Assembly (NCBI RefSeq): GCF_023544665.1
Contig: NZ_JAMJFL010000008.1
Coordinates: 217,772-281,771, forward strand
Origin: Streptomyces sp. YS415
Lineage (GTDB): Bacteria > Actinomycetota > Actinomycetes > Streptomycetales > Streptomycetaceae
Length of the DNA: 64,000 bases
Direction: 5' to 3'
Below are positions 26,574 to 35,545 of the stretch, in pieces. The notes under the pieces were generated by a model. That model saw only the letters and a program-made list of their open reading frames with translations, had not been told where the DNA came from and did not search any database. Every line of letters starts with the position of its first letter. Positions within the stretch are counted from its first letter, which is position 1. Both the position numbers and the translations under genes were made by a program.

Positions 26574-27761
26574 GTGACGAAGCAGCGGGAGCAGCTGATG
26601 ACCCGGCGACCCATCGATGTCGACCCCCTCGCCCCCGTTCTCGATCTCGTCGTCCCCGTCTTCAACGAGGAGGCGGGTCTGGAGCAGAGCGTGCGGCGGC
26701 TCCATGCCCATCTGCGCGCCGGCTTCCCGTACCCCTTCCGGATCACCGTCGCCGACAACGCCAGCACGGACGCCACCCCCCGCATCGCCGCCCGGCTCGC
26801 CCGTGAACTGCCGGAGGCGCAGTGGCTGCGCCTGGAGGAGAAGGGGCGCGGACGGGCGTTGCGGGCGGCCTGGTCACGGTCGCCGGCACCGGTCCTGGCG
26901 TACGTCGATGTCGATCTGTCGACCGAGCTGGCCGCGTTGCTGCCGCTCGTCGCCCCGCTGATCTCCGGGCACTCGGACCTCGCCATCGGGACCAGACTGG
27001 CGCCCGGATCGCGCGTGGTGCGGGGCCCCAAACGGGAGTTCCTCTCCCGCGGCTACAACACCCTGCTCCGCTCCACCCTGGCCGTCGGCTTCTCCGACGC
27101 GCAGTGCGGGTTCAAGGCGGTACGGCGCGATGTCGCCGAGCGGCTGGTGCCGTTGGTGCGGGACGAGGAGTGGTTCTTCGACACCGAGCTGCTGGTGATC
27201 GCCGAACGGGCCGGACTGCGCATCCACGAGGTGCCGGTCGACTGGGTGGACGATCCAGACAGCCGTGTCGACCTCCTCCCCACCGCCCTCGCCGACCTGC
27301 GCGGCATCGTCCGGATCGGCACGGCCCTGGCCCGCGGCAGACTGCCCCGCGACACCTCACCCCCGGGCCTGTTCCCCCAGCTCCTGCGCTTCGCCCTGGT
27401 CGGCGCCCTCAGCACCCTCGCCCACCTGCTGCTCTACGCCGCCCTGCGCCCGGCGACCGGAGCACAGGCCGCCAACGCGCTGGCGCTCCTGGTGTGCGCG
27501 GTGGCGAACACGGCCGCGAACCGGCGGTTCGCCTTCGGCGTGCGCGGCAGGGGCGGGGCACTCCGGCACCAGGCGCGCGGACTGCTGGTCTTCGTCCTGG
27601 GCCTGACGCTCACCTCCGGAGCGCTCGCCGCCCTGCACCTCGCGGCACCGGACGCCGCGCCGCGCACGGAACTCGCCGTGCTCGTCGCCGCCAACCTCAC
27701 CGCGACCCTGCTGCGGTTCCTGCTCTTCCGCGCCTGGGTGTTCGGCAAGGGGACCCGATGA
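26574..27761 (+). CDS. GT2 glycosyltransferase fused to GtrA-like membrane domain
   Basis: A 395-residue two-domain protein. Residues ~20-250 are a DPM1-like GT-A domain (LDLVVPVFNEEAGLEQSVRRL, ADNASTDAT, YVDVDLSTELAAL, SDAQCGFKAVRRDVA), which makes polyprenyl-phosphate sugars; residues ~265-390 are a four-helix GtrA-like domain (LLRFALVGALSTLAHLLLYAAL, NRRFAFG, LLRFLLFRAWVFG). Such fusions make and flip a lipid-linked mannose or glucose. AAGGA precedes the GTG at 26574. The stop overlaps the ATG of the PIG-V-like gene (ATGA). It is probably the donor-making enzyme for that transferase. Confidence 0.87.
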   Translation: MTKQREQLMTRRPIDVDPLAPVLDLVVPVFNEEAGLEQSVRRLHAHLRAGFPYPFRITVADNASTDATPRIAARLARELPEAQWLRLEEKGRGRALRAAWSRSPAPVLAYVDVDLSTELAALLPLVAPLISGHSDLAIGTRLAPGSRVVRGPKREFLSRGYNTLLRSTLAVGFSDAQCGFKAVRRDVAERLVPLVRDEEWFFDTELLVIAERAGLRIHEVPVDWVDDPDSRVDLLPTALADLRGIVRIGTALARGRLPRDTSPPGLFPQLLRFALVGALSTLAHLLLYAALRPATGAQAANALALLVCAVANTAANRRFAFGVRGRGGALRHQARGLLVFVLGLTLTSGALAALHLAAPDAAPRTELAVLVAANLTATLLRFLLFRAWVFGKGTR

Positions 27762-29122
27762 ACGCCACCACCGACACCCGGCCGGCCTGGAACGCCCGGC
27801 TCACCGAGGCGGTCCCGCCACGGCACCCGCTGCGCGAGGCCGCCGCCCGCTACGGCCCCGTCCTCGCCCTCTACGGCACCCTGAAGCTGATCGGCTTCAC
27901 CGTCTTCCTGACCCTGCTGCACACCGCGGGCGACTTCCGCGAGAAGAACCACCGCTTCGGCGGGGGCGCGCACCCCTGGGACGTGCTCGCCACCTGGGAC
28001 GGCTGGTGGTACCGGCAGATCGCCGAGCACGGCTACGACCCCGCCCTCGTCCCGGTCCCCGGCGCCACCGGAATGATCACCCTCGAGGGCAACTCGGCCG
28101 CCTTCTTCCCCCTCTATCCGGCCCTGATGCGCCTGGTCTCCGAGACCACCGGCCTGGGGTCCTACGGCGCGGGCCTGCTCGTCTCCGTCCTCGCGTCCTT
28201 CGCGGCGGCCCTCGGCATCTACACGGTCGCCGAGCACCTCGGCGGACGCCGGGCGGGCCTGGCCGCCGCCGGACTGTGGGCGGTGTGGCCCGGCTCCGGC
28301 GTGGAGTGGGCGGTCTACTCCGACTCCCTCTACGTCGCCCTCGCCGCCTGGTCCTGCCACGCCATGCTGAGCCGCGCCTGGCTCACCGCGGGCCTGCTCA
28401 CCTTCCTCGCGGGCCTCAACCGCCCCACCGCCGGCGCCCTCATCGCGGCCCTCGGCGTCGCCGTCGCCCTCGCCCTGCACCGCCACCGCCAGGACGAGGG
28501 CGTCGTACGACCGCTGCTCGCCCTGGCCGTGGCACCGCTCGGGCTGTTCGGCTATCTGGCCTGGGTCGGACACCGCATGGGCGACTACGGCGGCTACTTC
28601 AAGCTCCAGGACGGCGCCTGGGCGCACACCTTCGACTACGGCGAGCAGACCCTGGACGTCCTCACGTCCCTCCCGGTGGGTCACTTCGACTACCTCTTCG
28701 CCTACCCCTTCGCGGACGTCGTCGGCGTGGGCACGGTCCTGCTCGCCCTCACGATGCTCGGCCTGCTGCTGCGCCACCGCCCGCCGGCGCCGCTGGTGGT
28801 GTACACCGTGCTCACGCTGGCGCTGATTCTCGGCAGCCAGCAGATCTTCGCCAACGTCTCCCGCTACCTGCTGCCGGCGTTCCCCCTCTACCTCCCCCTC
28901 GCCTTCGCCCTGCGCCGGCTCAGCCCCCTGATGATGTTGGCCCCTCGGCGTCGCGGCGGTGGCGTCCGGGTCGTACGCGGGATACGTGCTGTTCGAGCTC
29001 GGGGTGCCGTAGCCCGCCGGCCGGGGTGCCGGTGCGAAAACAGCTTGTGCGGGCCGAGAAGATCTCGACCCGCACAAGCTGGGATGTGTCCGAGGGGGGA
29101 CTTGAACCCCCACGCCCGATAA
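27758..29122 (+). CDS. PIG-V/ArnT-like integral membrane mannosyltransferase, frameshifted near the C-terminus
   Basis: A GT-C membrane transferase that uses a lipid-phosphate sugar. N-terminal acceptor loop LATWDGWWYRQIAEHGYDP matches the W-D-x-x-W-Y-x-x-I-A family signature; about ten hydrophobic helices follow, with GNSAAFFPLYPALMRLV and YSDSLYVALAAWSCHA between them. In this sequence the frame runs to 29122, into the antisense tRNA-Leu, and its last ~60 residues are Arg/Cys-rich and not membrane-like. Adding one C to the four-C run at 28941-28944 restores a final helix (LGVAAVASGSYAGYVLFELG) and a stop at 29010-29012. So the natural gene is probably 27758-29012, and the shift is a recent mutation or a base error. 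Confidence 0.8.
   Translation: MNATTDTRPAWNARLTEAVPPRHPLREAAARYGPVLALYGTLKLIGFTVFLTLLHTAGDFREKNHRFGGGAHPWDVLATWDGWWYRQIAEHGYDPALVPVPGATGMITLEGNSAAFFPLYPALMRLVSETTGLGSYGAGLLVSVLASFAAALGIYTVAEHLGGRRAGLAAAGLWAVWPGSGVEWAVYSDSLYVALAAWSCHAMLSRAWLTAGLLTFLAGLNRPTAGALIAALGVAVALALHRHRQDEGVVRPLLALAVAPLGLFGYLAWVGHRMGDYGGYFKLQDGAWAHTFDYGEQTLDVLTSLPVGHFDYLFAYPFADVVGVGTVLLALTMLGLLLRHRPPAPLVVYTVLTLALILGSQQIFANVSRYLLPAFPLYLPLAFALRRLSPLMMLAPRRRGGGVRVVRGIRAVRARGAVARRPGCRCENSLCGPRRSRPAQAGMCPRGDLNPHAR
29042..29080 (-). terminator. intrinsic terminator of tRNA-Leu
   Basis: Twelve-base perfect arms (AGCTTGTGCGGG at 29042-29053 and its complement at 29069-29080), with the inner CGAGA/TCTCG able to extend the stem. 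On the minus strand it is followed by CTGTTTTCG, a short T-run, and it begins 6 bases after the tRNA 3' end. Confidence 0.75.
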
Positions 29123-29171
29123 AGGGCACTAGCACCTCAAGCTAGCGCGTCTGCCATTCCGCCACCCGGAC
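29087..29171 (-). tRNA. tRNA-Leu (GAG)
   Basis: An 85-base class II tRNA on the minus strand. The acceptor stem pairs GTCCGGG with CTCGGAC, the anticodon stem CTAGC/GCTAG closes a seven-base loop TTGAGGT with anticodon GAG, a long variable arm (TGCCC-TTTATC-GGGCG) marks a leucine tRNA, and the T-arm is GGGGGTTCAAGTCCCCC. The 3' CCA is not encoded, as usual in Streptomyces. A weak promoter with TATTGT as -10 lies at 29220-29225 on the same strand. Confidence 0.95.
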
Positions 29172-29319
29172 CAGGTGTCTGCCGCCTTGCCGGGGGTGTT
29201 CCCCGCGGCGACAGGGACAACAATACCAAGGTTTCGGAGTGGCCCTCACGTGCATATCCGGCGGACGGAGGCCCGGGCGGAGCCTCCGGCGGAAGGTTTC
29301 ACCAGGAGCGATGCCCTGC

Positions 29320-29802
29320 TCACCCTGGGGTGTCCGTGGCGTGGTCCTCCCAGGTCAGCAGGTGCAGCGCGCGCAGCAGCGTGGCGGCGGTCCGCTCGTC
29401 CAGGGGGGCCAGGAAGCTGCGCTCGGCCGAGCGGCGGGCCTGCTCGGCCTGCCGGTAGCACTCCTCCCCCTCGGCCGTCAGCTCGACGATGTTCTTGCGC
29501 CGGTCCCGGGTGCTGCGCCGCCGGGCGACCAGGCCGTGATCCTCCAGGCCGTCGATCAGCGCCACCATGGTGGTGCGGTCGACGCCCAGCCGGCCCGCCA
29601 CCTCCACCTGAGACAGCGGACGCGCGCCGGACAGCACCGCGAGCACCGCCAGCTCGTGCCGGTCCACGCCGTACGGAGCCAGCGCCTGAGCGGAGGTCCG
29701 GGCCAGCTTGGTCTGCGCGAGCCGGAGGAGGTGACCGAGACGGGTGTCCTGGCGAGCGTCGGGCCGCGGCTCGGGAGACGCGGGAGGTTCGTCACGGACC
29801 AT
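29320..29802 (-). CDS. MarR family transcriptional regulator
   Basis: A 160-residue winged-helix repressor. Core: LGHLLRLAQTKLARTSAQAL, GVDRHELAVLAVL, LSQVEVAGRLGVDRTTMVALIDGLEDHGLVARRRSTRDRRKNIVELT (recognition helix and wing with the typical DRR). The ATG at 29802 lacks a ribosome site but has TACAGT 6 bases upstream, so a leaderless transcript is possible. It lies 140 bases downstream of the aldehyde dehydrogenase gene and in the same direction; control of that gene is a reasonable guess because MarR proteins often sense aromatic or aldehyde compounds. Confidence 0.87.
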   Translation of the reverse strand: MVRDEPPASPEPRPDARQDTRLGHLLRLAQTKLARTSAQALAPYGVDRHELAVLAVLSGARPLSQVEVAGRLGVDRTTMVALIDGLEDHGLVARRRSTRDRRKNIVELTAEGEECYRQAEQARRSAERSFLAPLDERTAATLLRALHLLTWEDHATDTPG

Positions 29803-29942
29803 GCGCAGACTGTAGCGATCAGCTTCCGCCCCTACCCGGTCATCCCCCGCCCCGATCTCCTGGCATGCCCCCGCATCTCCTGTCATACCGACGCTCAGGA
29901 CTGCCCGTCCCGCATGCCGACCGCATCCCCTCCCTCCCGGCC

Positions 29943-31484
29943 TCACGGCATGAGGTGGTACTCCGGGAAGTTCCCCGGCAGGCGCTCCCCCGGCGGCCCG
30001 TGCGTCACCGCGCGCACCAGCAGCTCGCCGCCGACGAAGGCGCCCCGCCAGGACGCCCCGAACCCGCCGAACAGCTCGTCGCGGTCGCCGCGCGAGCGGG
30101 GTGTGCCATGGCCGACCTTGAAGGCCCGGATCTGCGGGGCGAGACGCTCGAACGCCGACCGGTCGTCCGTGGACAGGGTGGCGACCAGGGCGCCGTTGGA
30201 GGCGTTCATGGCGGCCAGCAGCTCGGCCTCGGTGTCGACCAGGACGATGGTGTCGACCGGCCCGAACGGCTCCGCGTGGTGCAGGGGCGAGGAGGGCGGC
30301 GGGTTGAGCAGCGTGACGGGCTGGACGTACGCCGAGGTGTCCTGGCCGGGCAGGAAGCGCGCGTCGGCCGCACTGCCGCGGTGCAGTGGCACGGCGCCCC
30401 GGTCGACGGCCTCGGCGACCTGGTCGTGCAGCTCCTTGGCCTTGGCCGCGTTGATCAGGGGGCCGAAGTCCAGGGCCGGGTACGGGTCGTCGGGGTGCTC
30501 GACGGCCAGCGGATGGCCGACCCTGAGCGTGCGCACCGCCGGGAGGTACGCCGCCAGGAACTCGTCGAACAGCGTGCGTTGGACGACGAAGCGCGGGTAC
30601 GCCGTGCAGCGCTGTTTGCCGTAGTCGAAGAGCTTGGGCACGACCTTGGTGAGCGCGTCCCAGTCCGTGTGGTTCCAGATGCCCCAGGTGTTGAGTCCCT
30701 CCTGTTCGAGTACATGTCGTTTGCCGAGGTCGGCGACGGCCGTGGCCACCGCGGCGCCGGTGTCGCGGCCCCCGACGAAGGAGACGCAGCCGATCTCGGG
30801 CGCCCGCACGAGCGCCTGGGACAGCTCGCCCCCGCTGCCGCTGACGAGGGTGACGGGTATCCCCTCGCGGGCGGCGAGCGCCGAGGCCAGGGTGAGGCAG
30901 GCGACGCCGCCGTCGGTCGGGGTCTTGGCGATGACCGCGTTGCCTGCCAGTGCCTGTACCAGTACTGCGTGAACGAGCACGCTCATCGGGTAGTTCCAGC
31001 TCGCGATGTTGGACACCGGGCCGTCCAGCGGGGCCCGGCCGGCGAGCATCGGCTCGATGCCGTCGACGTACCAGCGCACCCCCTCGATGGCCCGGTCGAC
31101 GTCGGCCTGCGCGAGCCGCCAGGGCTTGCCGATCTCCCACACCAGGAGCAGGGCGAGGAGTTCGCGGTGCTGGGTGAGGGAGTCGAGGGTGGCGGCGACG
31201 CGGGCGCGGCGTTCGGCGAGGGGGAGGTGCCGCCAGGCGCGGTGCTGGTCCAGCGCGGCACGTACGGCCTGGTGGGCGGTGGCCCGGTCCAGGCGGGGCG
31301 GGCCCGCGACGGGGCTCCCGTCGACGGGGCTGGTGGCGGGCAGGGCCCGGCCGTCGGCCTGCCAGGTGCCGGCCCAGAGGTTGAGGACCCGGTCGTCCCG
31401 GAAGGCCTCGGGGGCGACGGCGAGACAGCGCTGCCAGGCCTCGGACCAGGAGGCGCCGGATTTGAGGGTGAGGGTGGTTGCCAT
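29943..31484 (-). CDS. aldehyde dehydrogenase family protein
   Basis: NAD(P)-dependent aldehyde oxidation. The 513-residue protein keeps the catalytic Cys293 (KQRCTAYPRFV) and the general-base Glu260 (HVLEQEGLNTWGI); SNIASWNYPMSVLVHAVLVQALAGNAVIAKTP is the family's W-N-Y-P and cofactor region. Sequence around the Glu differs from the common ELGGK motif, placing it in an outlying ALDH group similar to phenylacetate-pathway or acyl-reductase-associated dehydrogenases. GGAG lies seven bases before the ATG. It is separated by 195 bases containing degenerate repeats from sucD upstream. The substrate cannot be told. Confidence 0.85.
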   Translation of the reverse strand: MATTLTLKSGASWSEAWQRCLAVAPEAFRDDRVLNLWAGTWQADGRALPATSPVDGSPVAGPPRLDRATAHQAVRAALDQHRAWRHLPLAERRARVAATLDSLTQHRELLALLLVWEIGKPWRLAQADVDRAIEGVRWYVDGIEPMLAGRAPLDGPVSNIASWNYPMSVLVHAVLVQALAGNAVIAKTPTDGGVACLTLASALAAREGIPVTLVSGSGGELSQALVRAPEIGCVSFVGGRDTGAAVATAVADLGKRHVLEQEGLNTWGIWNHTDWDALTKVVPKLFDYGKQRCTAYPRFVVQRTLFDEFLAAYLPAVRTLRVGHPLAVEHPDDPYPALDFGPLINAAKAKELHDQVAEAVDRGAVPLHRGSAADARFLPGQDTSAYVQPVTLLNPPPSSPLHHAEPFGPVDTIVLVDTEAELLAAMNASNGALVATLSTDDRSAFERLAPQIRAFKVGHGTPRSRGDRDELFGGFGASWRGAFVGGELLVRAVTHGPPGERLPGNFPEYHLMP

Positions 31485-31550
31485 GGGGTTGCTCCGCTCT
31501 CGGTGCACGGTCGGGGGCGGGGGGCGAAGGTCTGGTGCGCCTGGGCCACA

Positions 31551-31680
31551 GGTGCTCGTCAAGCGCCTGAGCTGGACCGGTGATGCTCGTCAAGACGCCC
31601 GATCTGGACCGGTGATGCTCGTCGGCGCCTGAGTCGGACTGCGGACGCTCGTCGAGACACCCGAGGCGCCTGCGCCGGAC
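31551..31680. repeat. degenerate ~28-40 bp tandem repeats after the sucD stop codon
   Basis: Four units share GGTGATGCTCGTCAAG-like starts and C(T/C)GGACC-like ends (31551, 31579, 31611, 31641), and the end of the sucD coding sequence (from 31683) resembles another copy of the GCTCGTCGAG part. Units 2 and 3 share 11 identical leading bases. The array fills most of the gap between sucD and the aldehyde dehydrogenase gene. Confidence 0.65.
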
Positions 31681-32564
31681 TACCGCTGTTCGTCGAGCCG
31701 CGCGAGCACGAGCCTCGCGGTCTCCGTCGGGGTGTTGCCCACCCGCACTCCGGCGGCCTCCAGGGCCTGCTTCTTCGCCGCCGCCGTACCGGAGGAGCCG
31801 GAGACGATGGCGCCGGCGTGGCCCATGGTCCTGCCTTCGGGGGCGGTGAATCCGGCGATGTAGCCGACGACGGGCTTGGTGACGTGGTCACGGATGTACG
31901 CGGCCGCGCGTTCCTCCGCGTCGCCGCCGATCTCCCCGATGAGGACGACGATGTCGGTGTCGGGATCTTCCTGGAACGCGGCGAGGCAGTCGATGTGGGT
32001 CGTCCCGATCACCGGGTCGCCGCCGATGCCCACGCAGGTCGAGAAGCCGATGTCGCGCAGCTCGAACATGAGTTGGTAGGTGAGGGTGCCGGACTTGGAG
32101 ACCAGGCCGATGCGGCCCTGCTTGGTGATGTCGGCGGGGATGATGCCGGCGTTGGACTGGCCGGGGGTGATCAGCCCCGGGCAGTTGGGGCCGATGACCC
32201 GGGTGCCCTCGCGTCGTGCGTACGTGGTGAAGGCGACGGTGTCGTGCACCGGGATGCCCTCGGTGATGACGACCGCGAGGCCGATTCCGGCGTCGGCGGC
32301 CTCGGTGACGGCCGTCTTGACGAAGGCGGGCGGCACGAAGACGACGCTGACGTCCGCGCCGGTCTCCGCCATGCCTTCGGCGACCGAGCCGAAGACGGGG
32401 ACGGCACGGTCGTCGAAGTCGACGGTGCGGCCCGCCTTGCGGGGGTTGACGCCGCCGACGACGTCGGTGCCGGCCGCGAGCATGCGCCGGGTGTGCTTCA
32501 TGCCCTCGCCGCCGGTCATGCCCTGGACGAGGACCTTGCTGTCCTGGGTGAGGTAGATCGCCAT
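31680..32564 (-). CDS. sucD: succinyl-CoA ligase alpha subunit (second copy type)
   Basis: The NDP-forming ligase subunit that carries the phosphohistidine. The 294-residue protein has CoA-binding [43 protein letters not shown] and the phosphohistidine His249 in [24 protein letters not shown] precedes the ATG. It lies 14 bases behind sucC in an operon divergent from the oxalyl-CoA decarboxylase-like gene. Streptomyces normally has a housekeeping sucCD elsewhere, so this pair may supply succinyl-CoA as CoA donor for the formyl/oxalate CoA-transferase across the divergent promoter. That link is inference. Confidence 0.92.
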   Translation of the reverse strand: MAIYLTQDSKVLVQGMTGGEGMKHTRRMLAAGTDVVGGVNPRKAGRTVDFDDRAVPVFGSVAEGMAETGADVSVVFVPPAFVKTAVTEAADAGIGLAVVITEGIPVHDTVAFTTYARREGTRVIGPNCPGLITPGQSNAGIIPADITKQGRIGLVSKSGTLTYQLMFELRDIGFSTCVGIGGDPVIGTTHIDCLAAFQEDPDTDIVVLIGEIGGDAEERAAAYIRDHVTKPVVGYIAGFTAPEGRTMGHAGAIVSGSSGTAAAKKQALEAAGVRVGNTPTETARLVLARLDEQR

Positions 32565-32578
32565 GGTGTCCCGTCTCC

Positions 32579-33709
32579 TTAGGCCGAGGTGGCGAGTCGG
32601 GCGGCCCGGGCGGCGGCGCCGTCCATGGTGGCGGCCTGCTCGACCAGCGGATGGGCGTGCTCGTCGAGGATGGCGCGGCCACGTGCCGCGTTGTTGCCGT
32701 CGAGGCGTACGACGAGCGGCTTGGTCAGCCGCACCTCGTCCAGGGCCTTGACGATGCCGTCGGCGACCGCGTCGCAGGCGGTGATGCCGCCGAAGACGTT
32801 GACGAGGACCGACTTCACGGCCGGGTCGGAGAGGATCACCGAGAGCCCGTCGGCCATGATCCGGGCCGAGGCGCCGCCGCCGATGTCGAGGAAGTTGGCG
32901 GGGCGGGCACCGCAGCCGGCGACCACGTCGAGCGTGGACATCACCAGGCCGGCGCCGTTGCCGATGATGCCGACCTCGCCGTCGAGCTTGACGTAGTTGA
33001 GGCCCTTGGCGGCGGCGGCCGCCTCCAGCGGATCGTCGTGCGCCTCGGCTTCGGCGCCCCACCGTGCCTGCCGGAAACCGGCGTTGTCGTCGAGGGTCAC
33101 CTTGCCGTCTAGGGCCAGGATGCGGCCCTGTCTCGTGCGGACGAGGGGGTTCACCTCGACGAGCACGGCGTCCTCGCGGACCAGTACCTCCCACAACCGC
33201 AGGAGGACGTCGACGGTCTGCGCGGGGAGTCCGGCCGCCGCGGCGATCTCGCCGGCCTTCGCCGAGGTGACGCCCTCGGCCGGGTCGACGGGGACGCGGG
33301 CCACCGCCTCCGGCCTGGTGGCGGCGACCTCCTCGATATCCATTCCACCCTCGGCGGAGGCGATGGCGAGGAAGCGGCCGGCCGCACGGTCGAGGACAAA
33401 GGAGACGTAGAACTCCGCCTCGATGTCCACGGGTTGGGCCAGCATCACCGTGCCGACGCGGTGGCCATTGATGTCCATGCCCAGGATCTGGCGGGCCGTC
33501 AGTTCCGCGGCGGCCGGGTCCGCGGCGAGCTTCACTCCGCCCGCCTTGCCACGCCCGCCCGTCTTCACCTGCGCCTTGACGACGACACGGCCGCCGAGCC
33601 GACGGGCGATCTCGCGCGCCTGCTTCGCACAGTCCGTGACCTCGGCCCTGGGCACCAAGATGCCGTGTTCTTCGAAGAGTTCCCTTGCCTGGTGCTCGTA
33701 CAGGTCCAT
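32579..33709 (-). CDS. sucC: succinyl-CoA ligase beta subunit (second copy type)
   Basis: ATP-grasp subunit of succinyl-CoA synthetase. The 376-residue protein starts [17 protein letters not shown] and contains [20 protein letters not shown] (ATP-grasp), [13 protein letters not shown] and the succinate-binding [17 protein letters not shown] / [17 protein letters not shown] segments. AGGAG lies six bases before the ATG at 33709. It is the first gene of the sucCD operon, divergent from the ThDP enzyme with 143 bases between starts; an inverted repeat in that gap (33778-33801) could control both sides. Confidence 0.92.
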   Translation of the reverse strand: MDLYEHQARELFEEHGILVPRAEVTDCAKQAREIARRLGGRVVVKAQVKTGGRGKAGGVKLAADPAAAELTARQILGMDINGHRVGTVMLAQPVDIEAEFYVSFVLDRAAGRFLAIASAEGGMDIEEVAATRPEAVARVPVDPAEGVTSAKAGEIAAAAGLPAQTVDVLLRLWEVLVREDAVLVEVNPLVRTRQGRILALDGKVTLDDNAGFRQARWGAEAEAHDDPLEAAAAAKGLNYVKLDGEVGIIGNGAGLVMSTLDVVAGCGARPANFLDIGGGASARIMADGLSVILSDPAVKSVLVNVFGGITACDAVADGIVKALDEVRLTKPLVVRLDGNNAARGRAILDEHAHPLVEQAATMDGAAARAARLATSA

Positions 33710-33777
33710 ACCGGCTCCTGACTCAAAGTGCCGCACGCCCCCTGGACACCACCCACCGGATGCGGGATAACAAGCTT

Positions 33778-33801
33778 CATACAGTATTCGTCGACTGTAT
33801 G
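33778..33801. promoter_or_regulatory. candidate GntR-family operator, oxalate locus
   Basis: A perfect inverted repeat CATACAGT-N8-ACTGTATG between sucC and the ThDP enzyme. Its right half TTCGTCGACTGTATG (33787-33801) resembles sequences at 54448-54462 (TTCGTCTACAGTCTA) and 57372-57386 (TTCGTCGACAGGATG), both next to the GntR gene or the formate dehydrogenase operon. Binding by the GntR at 53723 is inferred. Confidence 0.6.
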
Positions 33802-33852
33802 CAATGTACCGCGAGAGCGTTCCAACCCCCTACGAAGGGACAGGACTTCGCC

Positions 33853-35535
33853 ATGCCCGACGACACCCAGGACGTCATTTCCGGTGGTCATCTTGTAGCC
33901 AAGGCCCTCAAGGCCGAGGGCGTCGAGCGCATCTACACCCTGTGCGGCGGCCACATCATCGACATCTACGACGGCTGCGTCGACGAGGGCATCGAGGTCG
34001 TCGACGTACGCCACGAGCAGGTCGCCGCGCACGCCGCCGACGGCTACGCCCGCATCACCGGCAAGCCCGGCTGCGCCGTCGTCACCGCGGGGCCCGGTAC
34101 GACCGACGCCGTCACCGGCGTCGCCAACGCCTTCCGCGCCGAGTCCCCGATGCTGCTGATCGGCGGCCAAGGAGCGCTCACCCAGCACAAGATGGGGTCC
34201 CTCCAGGACCTCCCGCACGTCGACATGATGACCCCGATCACCAAGTTCGCGGCGGCCGTACCGGACACGGCACGCGCGGCGGACATGGTGTCCATGGCGT
34301 TCCGTGAGTGCTACCACGGCGCGCCCGGGCCCTCCTTCCTGGAGATCCCGCGGGACGTCCTCGACGCCAAGGTGCCGGCCGCCAAGGCCCGGGTGCCCCG
34401 GCCCGGCGCCTACCGCGCCTCGACCCGCTCCGCCGGTGACCCCGAGGCGATCGAGAAGCTCGCCGACCTTCTCGTGCACGCCGAGAAGCCGGCGATCCTG
34501 CTGGGCAGCCAGGTGTGGACCACCCGCGGCACCGAGTCGGCCATCGAGCTGGTCCGCACCCTCAACATCCCCGCCTACATGAACGGCGCCGGCCGCGGCA
34601 CCCTGCCGCCGGGCGACCCGCACCACTTCCAGCTCTCGCGCCGGTACGCCTTCTCGGGCGCCGACGTCATCGTCATCGTGGGTACGCCCTTCGACTTCCG
34701 CATGGGCTACGGCAAGCGGCTGTCGCCGGACGCGACCGTCGTGCAGATCGACCTCGATTACCGGACCGTCGGCAAGAACCGCGACATCGACCTCGGCATC
34801 GTCGGCGACGCCGGGCTGGTGCTCAAGGCGGTCACCGAGGCCGCCTCCGGGCGCCTGAACGGCGGTGCCGCCAAGCGCAAGGAGTGGCTGGACGAACTGC
34901 GCTCGGCCGAACGGACCGCGCTCGACAAGCGGCTGCCGCACCTGCGCTCGGACGCCTCCCCCATCCACCCCTACCGGCTGGTGAGCGAGATCAACGACTT
35001 CCTCACCGAGGACTCCATCTACATCGGCGACGGCGGCGACATCGTCACCTTCTCCGGTCAGGTCGTGCAGCCCAAGTCGCCCGGCCACTGGATGGACCCG
35101 GGGCCGCTCGGCACCCTCGGCGTCGGCGTGCCCTTCGTCCTCGCGGCCAAGCAGGCCCGTCCCGACAAGGAGGTGGTCGCCCTCTTCGGCGACGGCGCCT
35201 TCTCCCTCACCGGCTGGGACTTCGAGACCCTCGTCCGCTACGACCTCCCCTTCGTCGGCATCGTCGGCAACAACTCCTCCATGAACCAGATCCGCTACGG
35301 CCAGAAGGCCAAGTACGGCGAGGCCCGCGAACGTGTCGGCAACACCCTCGGCGACGTCCACTACGACAAGTTCGCGCAGATGCTGGGCGGTTACGGCGAG
35401 GAGGTCCGCGACCCCGCCGACATCGGCCCCGCGCTCCGGCGCGCCCGCGAGTCCGGGAAGCCCTCGCTGATCAACGTCTGGGTCGACCCGGACGCGTACG
35501 CCCCCGGAACCATGAACCAGACGATGTACAAGTGA
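33853..35535 (+). CDS. ThDP-dependent oxalyl-CoA decarboxylase-like enzyme
   Basis: A 560-residue three-domain ThDP enzyme. The catalytic Glu is in [22 protein letters not shown], and the ThDP/Mg motif is [21 protein letters not shown] ending in NNSS. Directly followed (10 bases) by a clear formyl-CoA:oxalate CoA-transferase, which points to oxalyl-CoA decarboxylation to formyl-CoA. Overall the sequence is not closest to E. coli/Oxalobacter Oxc as I remember them and resembles actinobacterial 2-hydroxyacyl-CoA lyases, which use formyl-CoA; both reactions share chemistry. AGGA lies seven bases before the ATG at 33853. Divergent from sucCD with an inverted repeat between. Confidence 0.75.
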   Translation: MPDDTQDVISGGHLVAKALKAEGVERIYTLCGGHIIDIYDGCVDEGIEVVDVRHEQVAAHAADGYARITGKPGCAVVTAGPGTTDAVTGVANAFRAESPMLLIGGQGALTQHKMGSLQDLPHVDMMTPITKFAAAVPDTARAADMVSMAFRECYHGAPGPSFLEIPRDVLDAKVPAAKARVPRPGAYRASTRSAGDPEAIEKLADLLVHAEKPAILLGSQVWTTRGTESAIELVRTLNIPAYMNGAGRGTLPPGDPHHFQLSRRYAFSGADVIVIVGTPFDFRMGYGKRLSPDATVVQIDLDYRTVGKNRDIDLGIVGDAGLVLKAVTEAASGRLNGGAAKRKEWLDELRSAERTALDKRLPHLRSDASPIHPYRLVSEINDFLTEDSIYIGDGGDIVTFSGQVVQPKSPGHWMDPGPLGTLGVGVPFVLAAKQARPDKEVVALFGDGAFSLTGWDFETLVRYDLPFVGIVGNNSSMNQIRYGQKAKYGEARERVGNTLGDVHYDKFAQMLGGYGEEVRDPADIGPALRRARESGKPSLINVWVDPDAYAPGTMNQTMYK

Positions 35536-35545
35536 GGTGGCTCCC

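Noticed and set aside
29042..29080. Hairpin near a tRNA considered as attachment site or T-box
   Set aside because: It is a perfect stem followed by T's at the 3' side of tRNA-Leu, so a terminator is sufficient. No integrase or second copy of the tRNA end is present.
33685..33852. 56-codon N-terminal extension of the ThDP enzyme
   Set aside because: It covers the inverted repeat and the sucC start; ATG 33853 has AGGA at normal distance and matches the family N-terminus.
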